From Solirubrobacteraceae bacterium (lineage in GTDB: Bacteria > Actinomycetota > Thermoleophilia > Solirubrobacterales > Solirubrobacteraceae): a stretch of DNA of 64,000 bases. The stretch's first letter is position 1. Every line of letters starts with the position of its first letter. The translations under genes were made by a program, and so were the position numbers. Of this stretch, positions 40,331 to 49,376 are shown one piece after another. The stretch is from contig JANWLE010000037.1 in assembly GCA_025451035.1 (NCBI GenBank), positions 1-64,000 of the forward strand, in the 5' to 3' direction. The notes beneath the pieces were generated by a model. That model was not told the origin of the DNA. It searched no databases and saw only the letters and a program-made list of their open reading frames with translations.

Positions 40331-41352
40331 AGGAGTCCCTCTGTTTCATCGAAGCCGAACATCAGGTTGAGGTTTTGCACCGCCTGGGAGGAGGTCCCCT
40401 TCCAGAGGTTGTCGATCGCCGCGAACACCAGCAGCTTGCCGGTGTGCTCGTCGCACGCGGCAAACAGGCGGCAGAAGTTCGTTTCGCGTACCTCGCGCAC
40501 GCCGGGCGGCGTGGCGGCCAGCTCGATGAACGGCTCCTCGGCATACGCGTCGGTGTACAGCTCGTTCAGCTGTGCGGCACAGATCTCGCGGGTGGGCGTG
40601 ACGTAGCAGCTGACGAGCTCCCCCTGATCGAGCGGCGCTAGGTGCGCCTGAAACTGCACCGCTAGGCTCGCGCCGAGCGCGGCGAGCTGCTCCTCTATCT
40701 CCGGGCGGTGGCGGTGGGCCCCAACCCTGTAGGGGAATATGTTCTCGGCGGTGTAGGCGAAGTGCGTGGTCTCCACGGCGGCTGTGCGGCCGGCACCGGA
40801 GACGCCCTGCTTGGCGTCAATCACGACGTCTGCGATCAACCCGGCGCGGGCAAGCGGCGCGAGCGCGAGCAGCGCGGCCGTCGGGTAGCAGCCCGGGTTG
40901 GCGATCAGCGCCGCCGTTGCGATCTGCTCGCGGTGTAGCTCCGTCAGGCCGTAGACCGCCTGGTCGAGTAGGTGCGGACACGGGTGGGGTCCGTACCACT
41001 GCTCGTATGTCGCGAGGTCTGAGAGGCGAAAATCCGCGCTCAGGTCGAGTACCCGCGCGCCGCTCTCGAGCGCCATCGCGACGGTCGGCGCGGCCGCCGC
41101 GTGCGGGTAGGCGACGATGGCGGCGGCGATCCCGTCGAGCTGGCCGCGGTCGAGCTCGCTGACCTGCAGCGGTACGCGGTAGCGAGGGTAGAGGTCCTCC
41201 AGGCGCCGTCCGACGTCGGAGCGCCCGCTTATCGTGACGAGCTCGAAACGCGGGTGGCGCCAGAGCAGATATGCCACGAGCGCTCCCGCGAAGCCGGTGG
41301 CGCCAGCGACCAGCACCTGTGGCGCTCCTGCAGCGAATTGCTGTTCAGCCAC
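40327..41352 (-). CDS. argC: N-acetyl-gamma-glutamyl-phosphate reductase
   Basis: NADPH-dependent reductase of the third arginine step. The 341-residue product has the dinucleotide motif VLVAGATGFAGALVAYLL near the N-terminus, the catalytic Cys in ANPGCYPTAALLAL, and KQGVSGAGRTAAVETTHFAY. GTG 41352 is inside the last codons of pheT (8-nt overlap), so arginine synthesis is translationally tied to pheT. Confidence 0.94.
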   Translation of the reverse strand: MAEQQFAAGAPQVLVAGATGFAGALVAYLLWRHPRFELVTISGRSDVGRRLEDLYPRYRVPLQVSELDRGQLDGIAAAIVAYPHAAAAPTVAMALESGARVLDLSADFRLSDLATYEQWYGPHPCPHLLDQAVYGLTELHREQIATAALIANPGCYPTAALLALAPLARAGLIADVVIDAKQGVSGAGRTAAVETTHFAYTAENIFPYRVGAHRHRPEIEEQLAALGASLAVQFQAHLAPLDQGELVSCYVTPTREICAAQLNELYTDAYAEEPFIELAATPPGVREVRETNFCRLFAACDEHTGKLLVFAAIDNLWKGTSSQAVQNLNLMFGFDETEGLL

Positions 41353-43789
41353 GCAGCTCACCTCCGAGCTCGCTGAGCGCCGCGACGATGCGCTGGCGGA
41401 CCGGCGCGACGTCCTCATCTGTGAGGGTGCGCTCCGGTGAGCGGAACGAGAGCGCCAGCGCGAGCGAGCGCTTGCCCTCCCCGATCTGCGCGCCGGTGTA
41501 AACGTCGAACACGCGCACATCGTCGAGCAGGGCCGAAGCGGAACTGCGCACGACTGTGAGGACGTCTCCCGCCGGCACCCCGGCCGGCAGGACGACCGCG
41601 AGATCTTGGCGTAGCGCCGGAAAGGAGATCACGTCGCGGTACGTTCGCATCGGCACCTCGACGAGGAGCTGATCGAGCGTGATCTCCATCACCGCCGCAC
41701 CATCCAGCCCCCAGTCTCTGGCGATGAGCGGGTGCAGCTCGCCGAGCCAGCCGACGTCGCGCCCGGCGCTGGTGACAGTCGCGGCGCGAGCGGGATGCAA
41801 GAACGGCTGGCTGCCAGTCTGGCATTCCAACGGTATGTGGAGAGCGTCAGCGAGCGCTTCGAGCACGCCCTTGACGGCGAAAAGGTCCGCGCGCGGCGGG
41901 CTCGGCGAGCCCCACGTGACCGGCGTCACGCGGCCGCTCAACAGCACTCCCAGCGCCTGGTGCTCGTGCACTCCGGTGTCGCTGAGCGCGGCCTCGCCGG
42001 TAGGGCGTGAGGCGGCGAGACTGAAGATCGTCCCGAGCTCGAACAGGCGTAGGTCGGCTATCCCGTGCGCGACGTTGCGGCTGGCGGCGTCCAGCAGCGA
42101 GCCGAGTAGTGTCGTGCGCAGCAGGGCGTGGTCCTCCGAGAGTGGGTTTTCGAGCGCCGGGGCGTCACGCCGCGGGTCATCGTCGGGCAGGCGCAGACGC
42201 TCGAACAGTGTTGGCGCGGTGAACGTCCAGCCGAACACCTCGAACAGGCCGCGGCCGACGAGCGCGTCAACGGCGCGCCTGCGTGCCTGCTGGCGGGGTG
42301 ACAGACGCCCGTATGCGCCACGCCGTGCGGGCAGCGTCGCCGGCAGCGCCTCCAAGCCGTGGATGCGGGCGACCTCCTCGATCAGATCCGCCTCGCGTGA
42401 GACGTCGTTGCGCCGCTCGGGTGGCACTGACACCTCTAGGCCGTCGGCCGCGTGCGCCACACCGAAGCCGAGCGCTCCGAGGATCGCAGCCTGACGCTCC
42501 AGCGGGACAGGCATCCCGAGGATCGCCTGCACTCGCCGCTCACGCAGATGTATCGGCGGCGAGGAAACCGTTGGGTCTGCGATGTCGATCGTGCCGGGCA
42601 TCAGCCGGGCTTTGCACAGCTCGATCATAAGTCGTGTCGCCACGGCCTGGGCGTGGGAGCACTGCTCGGGCGCGAGGTCCTTCTCGAAGCGCGCCGAGGC
42701 CTCGCTGCGCAGGCCTAGCGACCAGGAGGTGCGGTGGATGTTGGGGCCGTTCCAGTTCGCGACCTCCATCAGCACCCGTTTGGTCGACGGTTCGACCTCC
42801 GAGCGCTCACCGCCCATCACCCCAGCGATCGACGTGGGCCCGTCGGCGTCCTCGATCAGGACCATCTCCTCGTCGAGGGTGCGCACCTGCCCGTCGAGGG
42901 TCGTTATCTGCTCGTCTTTGTGGGCGCGGCGTACCGTGAGGCGAGCGCCCGCGACCCTGTCGAGGTCGAATGCGTGCATTGGCTGCCCGGTGAGCAGCAT
43001 CACGTAGTTGGTGATGTCGACGACATTGTTGATCGGGCGCTGCCCAGACGCCATCAAGCGCGCCTTTAGCCACGGCGGCGACGGTGCGATCTCGACGTCC
43101 GCAAAGGCGCGCGCGGTGAAACGCCGGCACAGGTCGGTGCACTCGACGTGCACTTCGGCGCCGGCGACGGGACCGTCCGTGCCTGGGTCCTCACCCCAGG
43201 GCTCGGGGGCGATGGGGGCGCCGGTCGCGGCGTGCAGCTCACGCGCGACGCCGTAGACGCCCAGGCAGTCGGGCCGGTTTGGGGTGACCTCTAGCTGGAA
43301 CACGTCGCTTGAGATCGCGAGCACCTCGGCCAGCGGGGTGCCGGGAGCCAGCTCCGCGTCGACGGTGAGGCCGTCCAAGACCATGATCCCTTCACTGCCG
43401 GCCCCCACCTCGAGCTCCTGCTCGGAGAGGATCATGCCGTTGGAAGGCAGGCCCCTAAGCTTGGCCGCCTTGATCTTCATTCCGCCCGGCATTACCGCGC
43501 CCGGCAGCGCCACGGCGACGGTCTGCCCGGCCGCGACGTTGGGCGCGCCGCAGACGATGTCGGCCGGCGCGGCGTCGCCGACATCGACCTTGCACGCCTT
43601 GAGCTTGTCGGCGTCGGGGTGCTTCTCCGCCACCAGGACCCTACCCACAACGAAGTTCTCGGCCGACGGCACGCCATGGTGCAAGATCGCCTCGACCTTG
43701 GTGCCGGTCATCGTCAGGCGCTCCTCGATCGCCGCGGTGTCAAGCGGCGGATCGCAGTACTCGCGTATCCAGTTGAGCGGAACCCTCAT
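41345..43789 (-). CDS. pheT: Phenylalanyl-tRNA synthetase beta subunit
   Basis: The editing and tRNA-binding subunit of PheRS; 814 residues. It begins MRVPLNWIREYCD. The tRNA-binding OB domain (VVGRVLVAEKHPDADKL) lies near residue 40, the B3/B4 editing region near 200-360, B5 (IHLRERRVQAILGM) near 400, and a C-terminal FDX-ACB domain (YRDVISFPALRQDLAVVLP). ATG 43789 overlaps the pheS stop as ATGA; the longer upstream frame lies inside pheS and is not coding. Confidence 0.97.
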   Translation of the reverse strand: MRVPLNWIREYCDPPLDTAAIEERLTMTGTKVEAILHHGVPSAENFVVGRVLVAEKHPDADKLKACKVDVGDAAPADIVCGAPNVAAGQTVAVALPGAVMPGGMKIKAAKLRGLPSNGMILSEQELEVGAGSEGIMVLDGLTVDAELAPGTPLAEVLAISSDVFQLEVTPNRPDCLGVYGVARELHAATGAPIAPEPWGEDPGTDGPVAGAEVHVECTDLCRRFTARAFADVEIAPSPPWLKARLMASGQRPINNVVDITNYVMLLTGQPMHAFDLDRVAGARLTVRRAHKDEQITTLDGQVRTLDEEMVLIEDADGPTSIAGVMGGERSEVEPSTKRVLMEVANWNGPNIHRTSWSLGLRSEASARFEKDLAPEQCSHAQAVATRLMIELCKARLMPGTIDIADPTVSSPPIHLRERRVQAILGMPVPLERQAAILGALGFGVAHAADGLEVSVPPERRNDVSREADLIEEVARIHGLEALPATLPARRGAYGRLSPRQQARRRAVDALVGRGLFEVFGWTFTAPTLFERLRLPDDDPRRDAPALENPLSEDHALLRTTLLGSLLDAASRNVAHGIADLRLFELGTIFSLAASRPTGEAALSDTGVHEHQALGVLLSGRVTPVTWGSPSPPRADLFAVKGVLEALADALHIPLECQTGSQPFLHPARAATVTSAGRDVGWLGELHPLIARDWGLDGAAVMEITLDQLLVEVPMRTYRDVISFPALRQDLAVVLPAGVPAGDVLTVVRSSASALLDDVRVFDVYTGAQIGEGKRSLALALSFRSPERTLTDEDVAPVRQRIVAALSELGGELRG

Positions 43790-44928
43790 CCGAACTGCTC
43801 CAGGAAGCGCAGATCGTTCTCGAAGTACAAACGCAGGTCGGGGATGCCGTGCTTGAGCATCGCGATCCTCTCCACCCCCATACCCCACGCGTAACCCTGA
43901 ACTTTCTCCGGGTCGTATCCGGGCGCGTTGCGCTCGGTGGTGGGCACATAGGAGTAGACGTTCGGGTCGACCTCGCCGGCGCCGAGAACCTCGAGCCATC
44001 CCTCGCCCTTGCACAGCGGACAGCGGGACCCGTCGGCCTGAAAGCCCTTCCCTGAGCAGTGAAAGCAGGAGACGTCAACCTCGACGGAGGGCTCGGTGAA
44101 GGGGAAGAAGTGGGGCCGCAGGCGCACGTCGCGCTCGTCGCCGAAGACGGTCTTGGCGAACGCCAGCAGTGTCCCCTTCAGATCGGCGAGGGTGATGTCC
44201 TCGTCCACCGCCAGCCCCTCGACCTGGTGGAACTGGGGTGTGTGCGTCGCGTCGCTGTCGGGCCGGTACACCCGTCCCGGTATCACCACGTACAGCGGCG
44301 GCGGGTGCGCTTGCATCGCGCGGACCTGCATCGGCGAGGTGTGGGTGCGCAGCACGAGGTCCGTGGGCGCGCCCAGGCGCATGCTGTCGTGCCCCGCTTT
44401 GACGTCGATGGTCTGCTTGGTGGCGTGCCCTGCCGGTTCGCGCACATAGAAGCTGTCGGTATGGGCTCGCGCGGGATGGGTGGGGCCATGGTTGAGCGCA
44501 TCGAAGTTGTAATGGACGGTCTCCACCTCCTGTCCTTCGAGGACGGTGAAGCCCAGCCCGAGGAATATGTCCTCGAGTTCGCGCATGGTGGCGTTGATGA
44601 CGTGCATGCGGCCCACCGGTTGCGGCGGCGTGCCTGGCAGCGTGACGTCGGCGGTGTCTGCGAGCAACCGCTGCTCGAGCGCTTGGGCATCGAGCTCGGC
44701 GGCGCGCTGTCCGATCAGCTGCTCGAGCGCCCGCCGCGCCTCGTTTGCGGCCCGGCCAACTTCACCGCGTTGCTGTGGCTCGAGCGCGGCGACGCCGCGC
44801 AGCATCTGCGGCAGCTCGGCCTTGCGACCCAGGTAGCGCACCCGCAGCTGCTCTACCGCGTCGCTGGTGACGGCAGCGGCGATCTCCTGTTGGGCTTGGG
44901 CGCGCAGTTGCTCGATCCGCTCGATCAT
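43786..44928 (-). CDS. pheS: Phenylalanyl-tRNA synthetase alpha subunit
   Basis: The catalytic subunit of PheRS; 380 residues. An N-terminal coiled coil (to about residue 90) precedes the class II core, with FNFDALNHGPTHPARAHTDS-type motif 1/2 sequence, the motif RVYRPDSDATHTPQFHQVEG and motif 3 GYAWGMGVERIAMLKHGI. The Cys-pair segment CFHCSGKGFQADGSRCPLC is like that of Bacillus-type PheS and may bind zinc. ATG 44928 overlaps the methylase stop as ATGA. Confidence 0.97.
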   Translation of the reverse strand: MIERIEQLRAQAQQEIAAAVTSDAVEQLRVRYLGRKAELPQMLRGVAALEPQQRGEVGRAANEARRALEQLIGQRAAELDAQALEQRLLADTADVTLPGTPPQPVGRMHVINATMRELEDIFLGLGFTVLEGQEVETVHYNFDALNHGPTHPARAHTDSFYVREPAGHATKQTIDVKAGHDSMRLGAPTDLVLRTHTSPMQVRAMQAHPPPLYVVIPGRVYRPDSDATHTPQFHQVEGLAVDEDITLADLKGTLLAFAKTVFGDERDVRLRPHFFPFTEPSVEVDVSCFHCSGKGFQADGSRCPLCKGEGWLEVLGAGEVDPNVYSYVPTTERNAPGYDPEKVQGYAWGMGVERIAMLKHGIPDLRLYFENDLRFLEQFG

Positions 44929-45650
44929 GACGTCGAGACCCTAGTCGAGGGGCGGGTCATCTCGTAGAGAGCCACGGTGGCGGCCATCGCCGCGTTCAGC
45001 GACTCCGACGCGATCGGGATGTGAGACACCTGCTCGCACAGCGAGAGGACATCCTCGGGCAGGCCGTCACGCTCGGCTCCCACGAGCAGGGTGAGCGGAC
45101 GATCGTGACCGTCGTTGCGCAGCGGCTCGCCACGGCGCGCAACGAGCGCGACCAGTCGTCCCGGCAAATCGCCTACGTGTTGCACGCGAGCGACCGGGAC
45201 GGCGAAAATGGCGCCCATGCTTGCCCGCACCGCCTTCGGCGAGTACGGGTCAGCGCAGCCCGGGCCGAGCGCCACGCACGAAGCGCCGAACGCAAGCGCG
45301 CTGCGCAGCACCGCGCCAACGTTCCCGGGGTCGCTCACACCGTGCAGGTAGACGCATAGCGGGCCCGTCGGGGCGCTCCACTCCTGTCGATAGACGCCGA
45401 TCACGCGCGTCCCCGAGCCGAGCATCGAGACAGACGCCAGGACATCGGCGGCGACGTCGCAGAACAGCTCTTCGCCGAGGTCGCTGCCGGCGAGGCGGTA
45501 ACCCTCCAGCGCCCGCCGGCCCGCGAGCCGCGCGGCTTGGAGCAGGTCCTCTCCCTCGGCGAAGAACAGGCCGCTGCGTTCGCGCTCGCGCCGGCGCGAG
45601 AGCCGGCGCAGGCTCTTGAGCTTGGGGTTCTGCGGGGAGGTGATAGTCAT
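44925..45650 (-). CDS. SpoU (TrmH)-family RNA 2'-O-methyltransferase
   Basis: A SPOUT-fold RNA methyltransferase, 241 residues. An N-terminal substrate-binding region (SPQNPKLKSLRRLSRRRERE, FFAEGEDLLQAA) precedes the trefoil-knot domain: LHGVSDPGNVGAVLRSALAFG, VALGPGCADPYSPKAVRASM, LLVGAERDGLP and HIPIASESLNAAMAATVALYE. The target is probably rRNA but cannot be assigned. ATG 45650 is chosen; the in-frame TTG at 45704 would place terminator sequence in the protein. It heads the pheST-arg operon just after a terminator/attenuator, as is common in Gram-positive genomes. Confidence 0.9.
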   Translation of the reverse strand: MTITSPQNPKLKSLRRLSRRRERERSGLFFAEGEDLLQAARLAGRRALEGYRLAGSDLGEELFCDVAADVLASVSMLGSGTRVIGVYRQEWSAPTGPLCVYLHGVSDPGNVGAVLRSALAFGASCVALGPGCADPYSPKAVRASMGAIFAVPVARVQHVGDLPGRLVALVARRGEPLRNDGHDRPLTLLVGAERDGLPEDVLSLCEQVSHIPIASESLNAAMAATVALYEMTRPSTRVSTS

Positions 45651-45672
45651 CGTGGTGGTCGTGGTCTTTGGG

Positions 45673-45718
45673 AAAAAGAAAGGGCGCCGTCCTCTGAAAA
45701 GCAAGAGGATCGACGCCC
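45673..45718 (-). terminator. Strong intrinsic terminator/attenuator before methylase-pheST-arg
   Basis: On the minus strand, 45718-45704 pairs with 45695-45682 over about 14 bp (one G-U pair, one bulged A) around an 8-nt loop, followed directly by TTTCTTTTT. It ends 23 nt before the methylase ATG, so it must regulate or limit entry into the operon. Confidence 0.8.
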
Positions 45719-45769
45719 GCGATAGGGACTGCTGTTGGCTTTAGCTAGACAGCCAACGACCCGCGGGCG
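45714..45769 (-). promoter_or_regulatory. Candidate antiterminator structure
   Basis: CGCGGGCG (plus strand 45762-45769) can pair with CGCCCGCG (45714-45721), enclosing a second hairpin TTGGCT/AGCCAA (45735-45756). Pairing would occupy five bases of the terminator's 5' arm, so the two structures are mutually exclusive, as in attenuators. Confidence 0.5.
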
Positions 45770-45840
45770 CCCACAGTAAATCGGCGTCGCGCGAACGCGG
45801 CGTGGCCGATGGCGATGGTCCCGGCGGGTACGGTAAGCAT
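45745..45840 (-). other. Possible leader ORF of the methylase-pheST operon
   Basis: A 31-codon frame begins MLTVPAGTIAIGHAAF and ends FTVGARGSLAV; its stop falls in the loop of the small leader hairpin. It crosses the antiterminator arm, so translation could switch the terminator. It has only two or three Phe codons and no run of them, so a Phe-sensing role is unproven. Confidence 0.3.
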
Positions 45841-45918
45841 GGCGAGGTATTCAAGCAGAACCGGGGCGCCGCGCGCAAGCCGACGCGTCGGAGGCGTCTC
45901 TGCGCCTGCGCGGGAACT

Positions 45919-46275
45919 CTACGCGGCTGTCGCCGTGCGGGCCAGCTCGGCGAACTGCTTGAAGGTGTCTGCATCGCGAACGGCGATGTCGGCCAGGACC
46001 TTGCGGTCCAGCTCGACGCCCGCCTGCGACAGCCCGTGCATGAACTGCGAGTAGCTCATGCCATTCTGGCGGGCCGCGGCGTTTATGCGTGTGATCCACA
46101 GGCGACGGAAGTCGCGCTTGCGGTTGCGCCGATCGCGGTAGGCGTAGGAGTCCGCCTTCATCAGCGCCTCCTTGGCCCGCTTGTAGTTGGAGTTGGCTTC
46201 CCCGCGGAAGCCCTTCGTCAACTCGAGCGTTGCACGGCGCTTCTTCTTCGCGTGGACGGAGCGCTTGACTCTCAT
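45919..46275 (-). CDS. rplT: 50S ribosomal protein L20
   Basis: A primary 23S rRNA-binding protein needed for 50S assembly; 118 residues. It opens [20 protein letters not shown], with a basic extended N-terminus, then [21 protein letters not shown] and [24 protein letters not shown] 46275 overlaps the rpmI stop as ATGA. It is the last gene before the attenuator region. Confidence 0.98.
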   Translation of the reverse strand: MRVKRSVHAKKKRRATLELTKGFRGEANSNYKRAKEALMKADSYAYRDRRNRKRDFRRLWITRINAAARQNGMSYSQFMHGLSQAGVELDRKVLADIAVRDADTFKQFAELARTATAA

Positions 46276-46472
46276 TTACGGGCTCCCAGCATCCGCTTGA
46301 TCCGTGGCGTGTCGTCGTCGGAGATGAGCGCCGGCCGGCCAAGCGAGCGCTTGCGCTTCGGCGACTTCTTCTCCAGGATGTGGCTGGTGAACGGGTGTCG
46401 GCCCTTCACCTTGCCGTTGGCTGTGAGCTTGAAGCGCTTCTTGGCGCCGGAGTGTGTCTTCATCTTGGGCAT
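46272..46472 (-). CDS. rpmI: 50S ribosomal protein L35
   Basis: A small basic 50S protein of 66 residues ([20 protein letters not shown], then [12 protein letters not shown]). The start is set at ATG 46472, where the family begins; the nine in-frame codons upstream are not conserved. It is translationally coupled to rplT. A GC hairpin lies between infC and this gene. Confidence 0.97.
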   Translation of the reverse strand: MPKMKTHSGAKKRFKLTANGKVKGRHPFTSHILEKKSPKRKRSLGRPALISDDDTPRIKRMLGARK

Positions 46473-46524
46473 GCGGCGGTTGATTATGGCAGACCGCAAG
46501 CGCAGGCCTCGCCGCGGCTGACCG

Positions 46525-46540
46525 AGCGCCGTTAGGCGCT
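46525..46540 (-). promoter_or_regulatory. Hairpin between infC and rpmI
   Basis: AGCGCC and GGCGCT pair perfectly around a 4-nt loop, six bases after the infC stop. No T-tract follows. It may be an RNA-processing or L20-binding element, or a weak terminator. Confidence 0.35.
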
Positions 46541-46545
46541 TTCAG

Positions 46546-47208
46546 CTAGGCGGCCGGCTGGGCCTGGTCGGCAGCGTCGTCCGCCGGGGGGTTCGGCAGG
46601 CTCTCGGTGGTGGCAGCTGTTGCGCCGGCGCCGTCGAGGTCGTGTAGTTGCCCGGCGAGCACAGCCTTCGAGGGGCCGAGCATCATCGTCATATTGCGCC
46701 CGTCCTGGGTGGGGCGCTGCTCGACGACCGCGAGCTCGGCGAGCTCCTCGGCGAGACGGTCGAGGATCGCCACACCGCGCTCAGGATGCGTGACCTCGCG
46801 TCCGCGGAACATGATCGTGACCTTGACCTTGTCCTTGTGGCGCAGGAAGCGCTCGACGTGACCCTTCTTGGTGTCGTAGTCGTGCTGGGCGATCTTGGGG
46901 CGGAACTTGATCTCGCGGATCGTGATCTGCTGCTGATGCTTGCGCGCCTGCTTCTGCTTTTGCGCCTGCTCGTACTTGTACTTGGAGTAGTCGAGCACCC
47001 GGCACACGGGTGGGCGCGCCTCGGGTGCGACCTCGACCAGGTCGAGATCGCGTTCCTGGGCGAAACGCAGCGCGTCGGCGGCCTTCATCACACCGACCTG
47101 GTTTCCCTGATCATCGATCAGGCGCACCTCGGGTACGCGGATGCGCTCGTTGATCCTTGTCAGGTCCCGCTCAGGCGGGCGCCGGTCAAACCTACGCGGA
47201 ACCGGCAC
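46546..47208 (-). CDS. infC: Translation initiation factor IF-3
   Basis: IF-3 binds the 30S subunit and checks start codon and initiator tRNA. The 220-residue product has the N-domain [20 protein letters not shown] with [19 protein letters not shown], a linker helix and the C-domain [20 protein letters not shown] to [16 protein letters not shown] Pro/Ala/Asp-rich tail of about 40 residues extends beyond the usual end. GTG 47208 gives 18 residues before RINERI; IF-3 genes often use odd starts, so the true start could be further in. Confidence 0.95.
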   Translation of the reverse strand: MPVPRRFDRRPPERDLTRINERIRVPEVRLIDDQGNQVGVMKAADALRFAQERDLDLVEVAPEARPPVCRVLDYSKYKYEQAQKQKQARKHQQQITIREIKFRPKIAQHDYDTKKGHVERFLRHKDKVKVTIMFRGREVTHPERGVAILDRLAEELAELAVVEQRPTQDGRNMTMMLGPSKAVLAGQLHDLDGAGATAATTESLPNPPADDAADQAQPAA

Positions 47209-47281
47209 TAGCTGTTAAAGCGACGCGTCAAGTCGTTCTACGCGCTGCGGGTGAGGGTCGGTGTAGCGATCAATGGCTGCG

Positions 47282-47310
47282 AGTATAGCGGCGCTGCTCG
47301 GCTGGGTCGA
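47282..47310 (-). promoter_or_regulatory. Promoter of infC-rpmI-rplT
   Basis: On the minus strand TCGACC and TATACT are separated by 17 bp, the best sigma-70-type match I found in the window. Initiation near 47275 would give an infC leader of about 67 nt. Confidence 0.65.
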
Positions 47311-47327
47311 GTTAGCGGCGTCTAGTT

Positions 47328-47347
47328 GGCACGATATCGATCGTGCC
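47328..47347 (-). terminator. Hairpin after thrS
   Basis: GGCACGAT and ATCGTGCC form a perfect 8-bp stem with a 4-nt loop, about 38 nt after the thrS stop and just before the infC promoter. Without a T-tract it is a weak terminator candidate. Confidence 0.45.
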
Positions 47348-47385
47348 GTGAGGCAGTGTACTTCCCAAACGCGCGGCGTGTCGCT

Positions 47386-49362
47386 TCAACTGTCGCCGCC
47401 GCGCCCGTTGCGCCGGGCGACCTCGCCGCGCAGTCGCTCGCACGTCTGCTCGAGCGTCAGTGTGCCGATGTCGCCCGTGCGGTGCTGGCGCAGCGATACC
47501 GTGCCGTCGGTTGCCTCGCGCTCTCCGACGATGAGCATGTAGGGGAGCTTGCGCAGCTCGGCGTCGCGGATCTTGCGGCCCACCGACTCGCCGCGATCGT
47601 CGAGCTCGGCCCGTATCTGTGCATCGCGCAGGCGGGCGCGGACGCGCCGCGCGTACTCGTTGAGCCGGTCGGAGATCGGCAGCACGATCGCCTGTACCGG
47701 CGCCAGCCACAGCGGGAACTCTCCGCCGTAGTGCTCGATCATGATCCCGATGAACCGCTCGTAGGAGCCGAACAGTGCACGGTGGATCATGACCGGGCGG
47801 TGCTCGGTGTTATCGGCGCCGGTGTAGGTCAAATCGAAGCGCTCGGGCATCGAGTAGTCCAGCTGCACGGTCCCCAGCTGCCAGGAGCGCCCCAGCGAGT
47901 CGGTCATGTGCATGTCGATCTTCGGCCCGTAGAACGCACCGTCGCCCGGGTTCAACGCGTAGTCCAGTTTCTGCTCGCGCAGCGCGCGCTTGAGCTTGTC
48001 CTCCGCGCGGTCCCACATCTCGTCTGAGCCGATCCGCTGCTCGGGCCGGGTCGAGAGCTCCAGCCGCACGTCGAAGTCGAACAGCTCGTATGTCGCGAAC
48101 GCGAACTCGAGGCAGCCCGCGACCTCTTGCTGAACCTGCTCCTCGGTGCAGAAGATGTGAGCGTCGTCCTGAGCGAAGTGCCTCACCCGCAACAGGCCGT
48201 GGAGCACGCCGGAGGCCTCGTTGCGATGAAGCAGCCCCGGCTCGGAGTAGCGGATCGGCAGTTCGCGGTAGGAGTGACGGCGGCTGCCATACAGGTGCGC
48301 GTGGCCGGGGCAGTTCATCGGCTTCAGGCCCATTTCTCGCTCCTCGGCCTCGATCGTGAACATGTTCTCGCGGTACTTGCCCCAGTGCCCGGAGGTCTTC
48401 CACAGCTCGGAGTCGTAGATCAGCGGTGTCTTGACCTCCGTGTATCCCCTGCTCTCACCCATCTGGCGCGACAGGGAGACGAGCGCGTTGAACATGCTGG
48501 TCCCGGCCGGCAGCCAGAATGCCGCTCCCGGCGAGACGTCGGAGAAGTGAAACAGCTCGAGCTCGCGGCCCAGCTTGCGGTGGTCGCGCAGGGCGGCCTG
48601 CTCTAGGCGGTGTAGATGCTCGTCCAGTTCTTTCTTGGAGGGGAAGGCGGTGCCGTAGATGCGGGTGAGCATCGTCCTGGTGGAGTCCCCGCGCCAGTAG
48701 GCGCCCGCGACCGATTGCAGCTTGAAGGCGCCAACGGTCTTCGTGCTGGGGGCGTGCGGCCCGCGGCAGAGATCGGTAAACGGCCCGTTGGTGTACAGCG
48801 AGACGCTTGTGAGCTCTTCATCGTGGTCCGCGGCCGAGACGAGGTCGTCGATCAGCTCCACCTTGTAATCCTGGCCCTCTGAGGCAAAGCGCGCGCGCGC
48901 CGCCTGCGGCGTGACGTCCTCGCGCACAAACGGCTCAGCCGCCTTGACGTGTTCCGCCATGCGGGCTTCTATCGCCGGAAAGTCGGCTTCGGAGATCGAG
49001 ACGCCGGGCGGGAACTCGAAGTCGTAGTAGAAGCCGTTCTCGATCGACGGTCCGATCGAGATCTTCACGCCGGGGTACAGGCCCATCACGGCGGTCGCGA
49101 GCACGTGAGCGGCGTCGTGACGCAACAGCGCGAGCGCCTGCTCCTGGTCTTTGGCGGTGAGTATCGATATCGAAGCGTTGTCAGGCAATGGCCACGAGAG
49201 GTCACGCAACTGCGGCGGCTGGCCACTGCCGAGCTCCTCGACACTTACCGCGAGGGCGGCCTTCGCGAGCCCCGGGCCGATCACGCTGGCGGCGTCGGCG
49301 CCGGTGGCGCCGTCCGGTAGCTCAAGCGCCCTGCCGTCGGGGAGTCTCACGCTGATTGACAT
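47386..49362 (-). CDS. thrS: Threonyl-tRNA synthetase
   Basis: Class II synthetase, 658 residues. An N-terminal TGS domain (to about residue 60) is followed by the editing domain with HDAAHVLATAVMGLYPG (HxxxH metal site) and the SAD segment ending DLCRGPHAPSTKTVGAFKL. The catalytic core has PAGTSMFNALVSLSRQ, MNCPGHAHLYGSRRHSYREL, EASGVLHGLLRVRHFAQDDA and the C-terminal anticodon domain. ATG 49362 has TAGCCT 8 nt upstream. Confidence 0.97.
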   Translation of the reverse strand: MSISVRLPDGRALELPDGATGADAASVIGPGLAKAALAVSVEELGSGQPPQLRDLSWPLPDNASISILTAKDQEQALALLRHDAAHVLATAVMGLYPGVKISIGPSIENGFYYDFEFPPGVSISEADFPAIEARMAEHVKAAEPFVREDVTPQAARARFASEGQDYKVELIDDLVSAADHDEELTSVSLYTNGPFTDLCRGPHAPSTKTVGAFKLQSVAGAYWRGDSTRTMLTRIYGTAFPSKKELDEHLHRLEQAALRDHRKLGRELELFHFSDVSPGAAFWLPAGTSMFNALVSLSRQMGESRGYTEVKTPLIYDSELWKTSGHWGKYRENMFTIEAEEREMGLKPMNCPGHAHLYGSRRHSYRELPIRYSEPGLLHRNEASGVLHGLLRVRHFAQDDAHIFCTEEQVQQEVAGCLEFAFATYELFDFDVRLELSTRPEQRIGSDEMWDRAEDKLKRALREQKLDYALNPGDGAFYGPKIDMHMTDSLGRSWQLGTVQLDYSMPERFDLTYTGADNTEHRPVMIHRALFGSYERFIGIMIEHYGGEFPLWLAPVQAIVLPISDRLNEYARRVRARLRDAQIRAELDDRGESVGRKIRDAELRKLPYMLIVGEREATDGTVSLRQHRTGDIGTLTLEQTCERLRGEVARRNGRGGDS

Positions 49363-49370
49363 CGTGGTGC

Positions 49371-49376
49371 AGGCTA
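49371..49376 (-). promoter_or_regulatory. -10 element of thrS
   Basis: TAGCCT on the minus strand lies eight bases before the thrS ATG, with no Shine-Dalgarno sequence, so transcription would start within a base or two of the codon. Confidence 0.35.

Noticed and set aside
45651-45704. TTG start of the SpoU methylase giving a Phe-rich PFFFP leader
   Set aside because: Those Phe codons are the T-tract of the terminator read as protein, so it is not a genuine Phe-sensing peptide or N-terminus.
45673-45840. T-box riboswitch before pheST
   Set aside because: I looked for the AGGGTGGNACCGCG-type core and found no convincing match, only a GCGGG segment within the stem.
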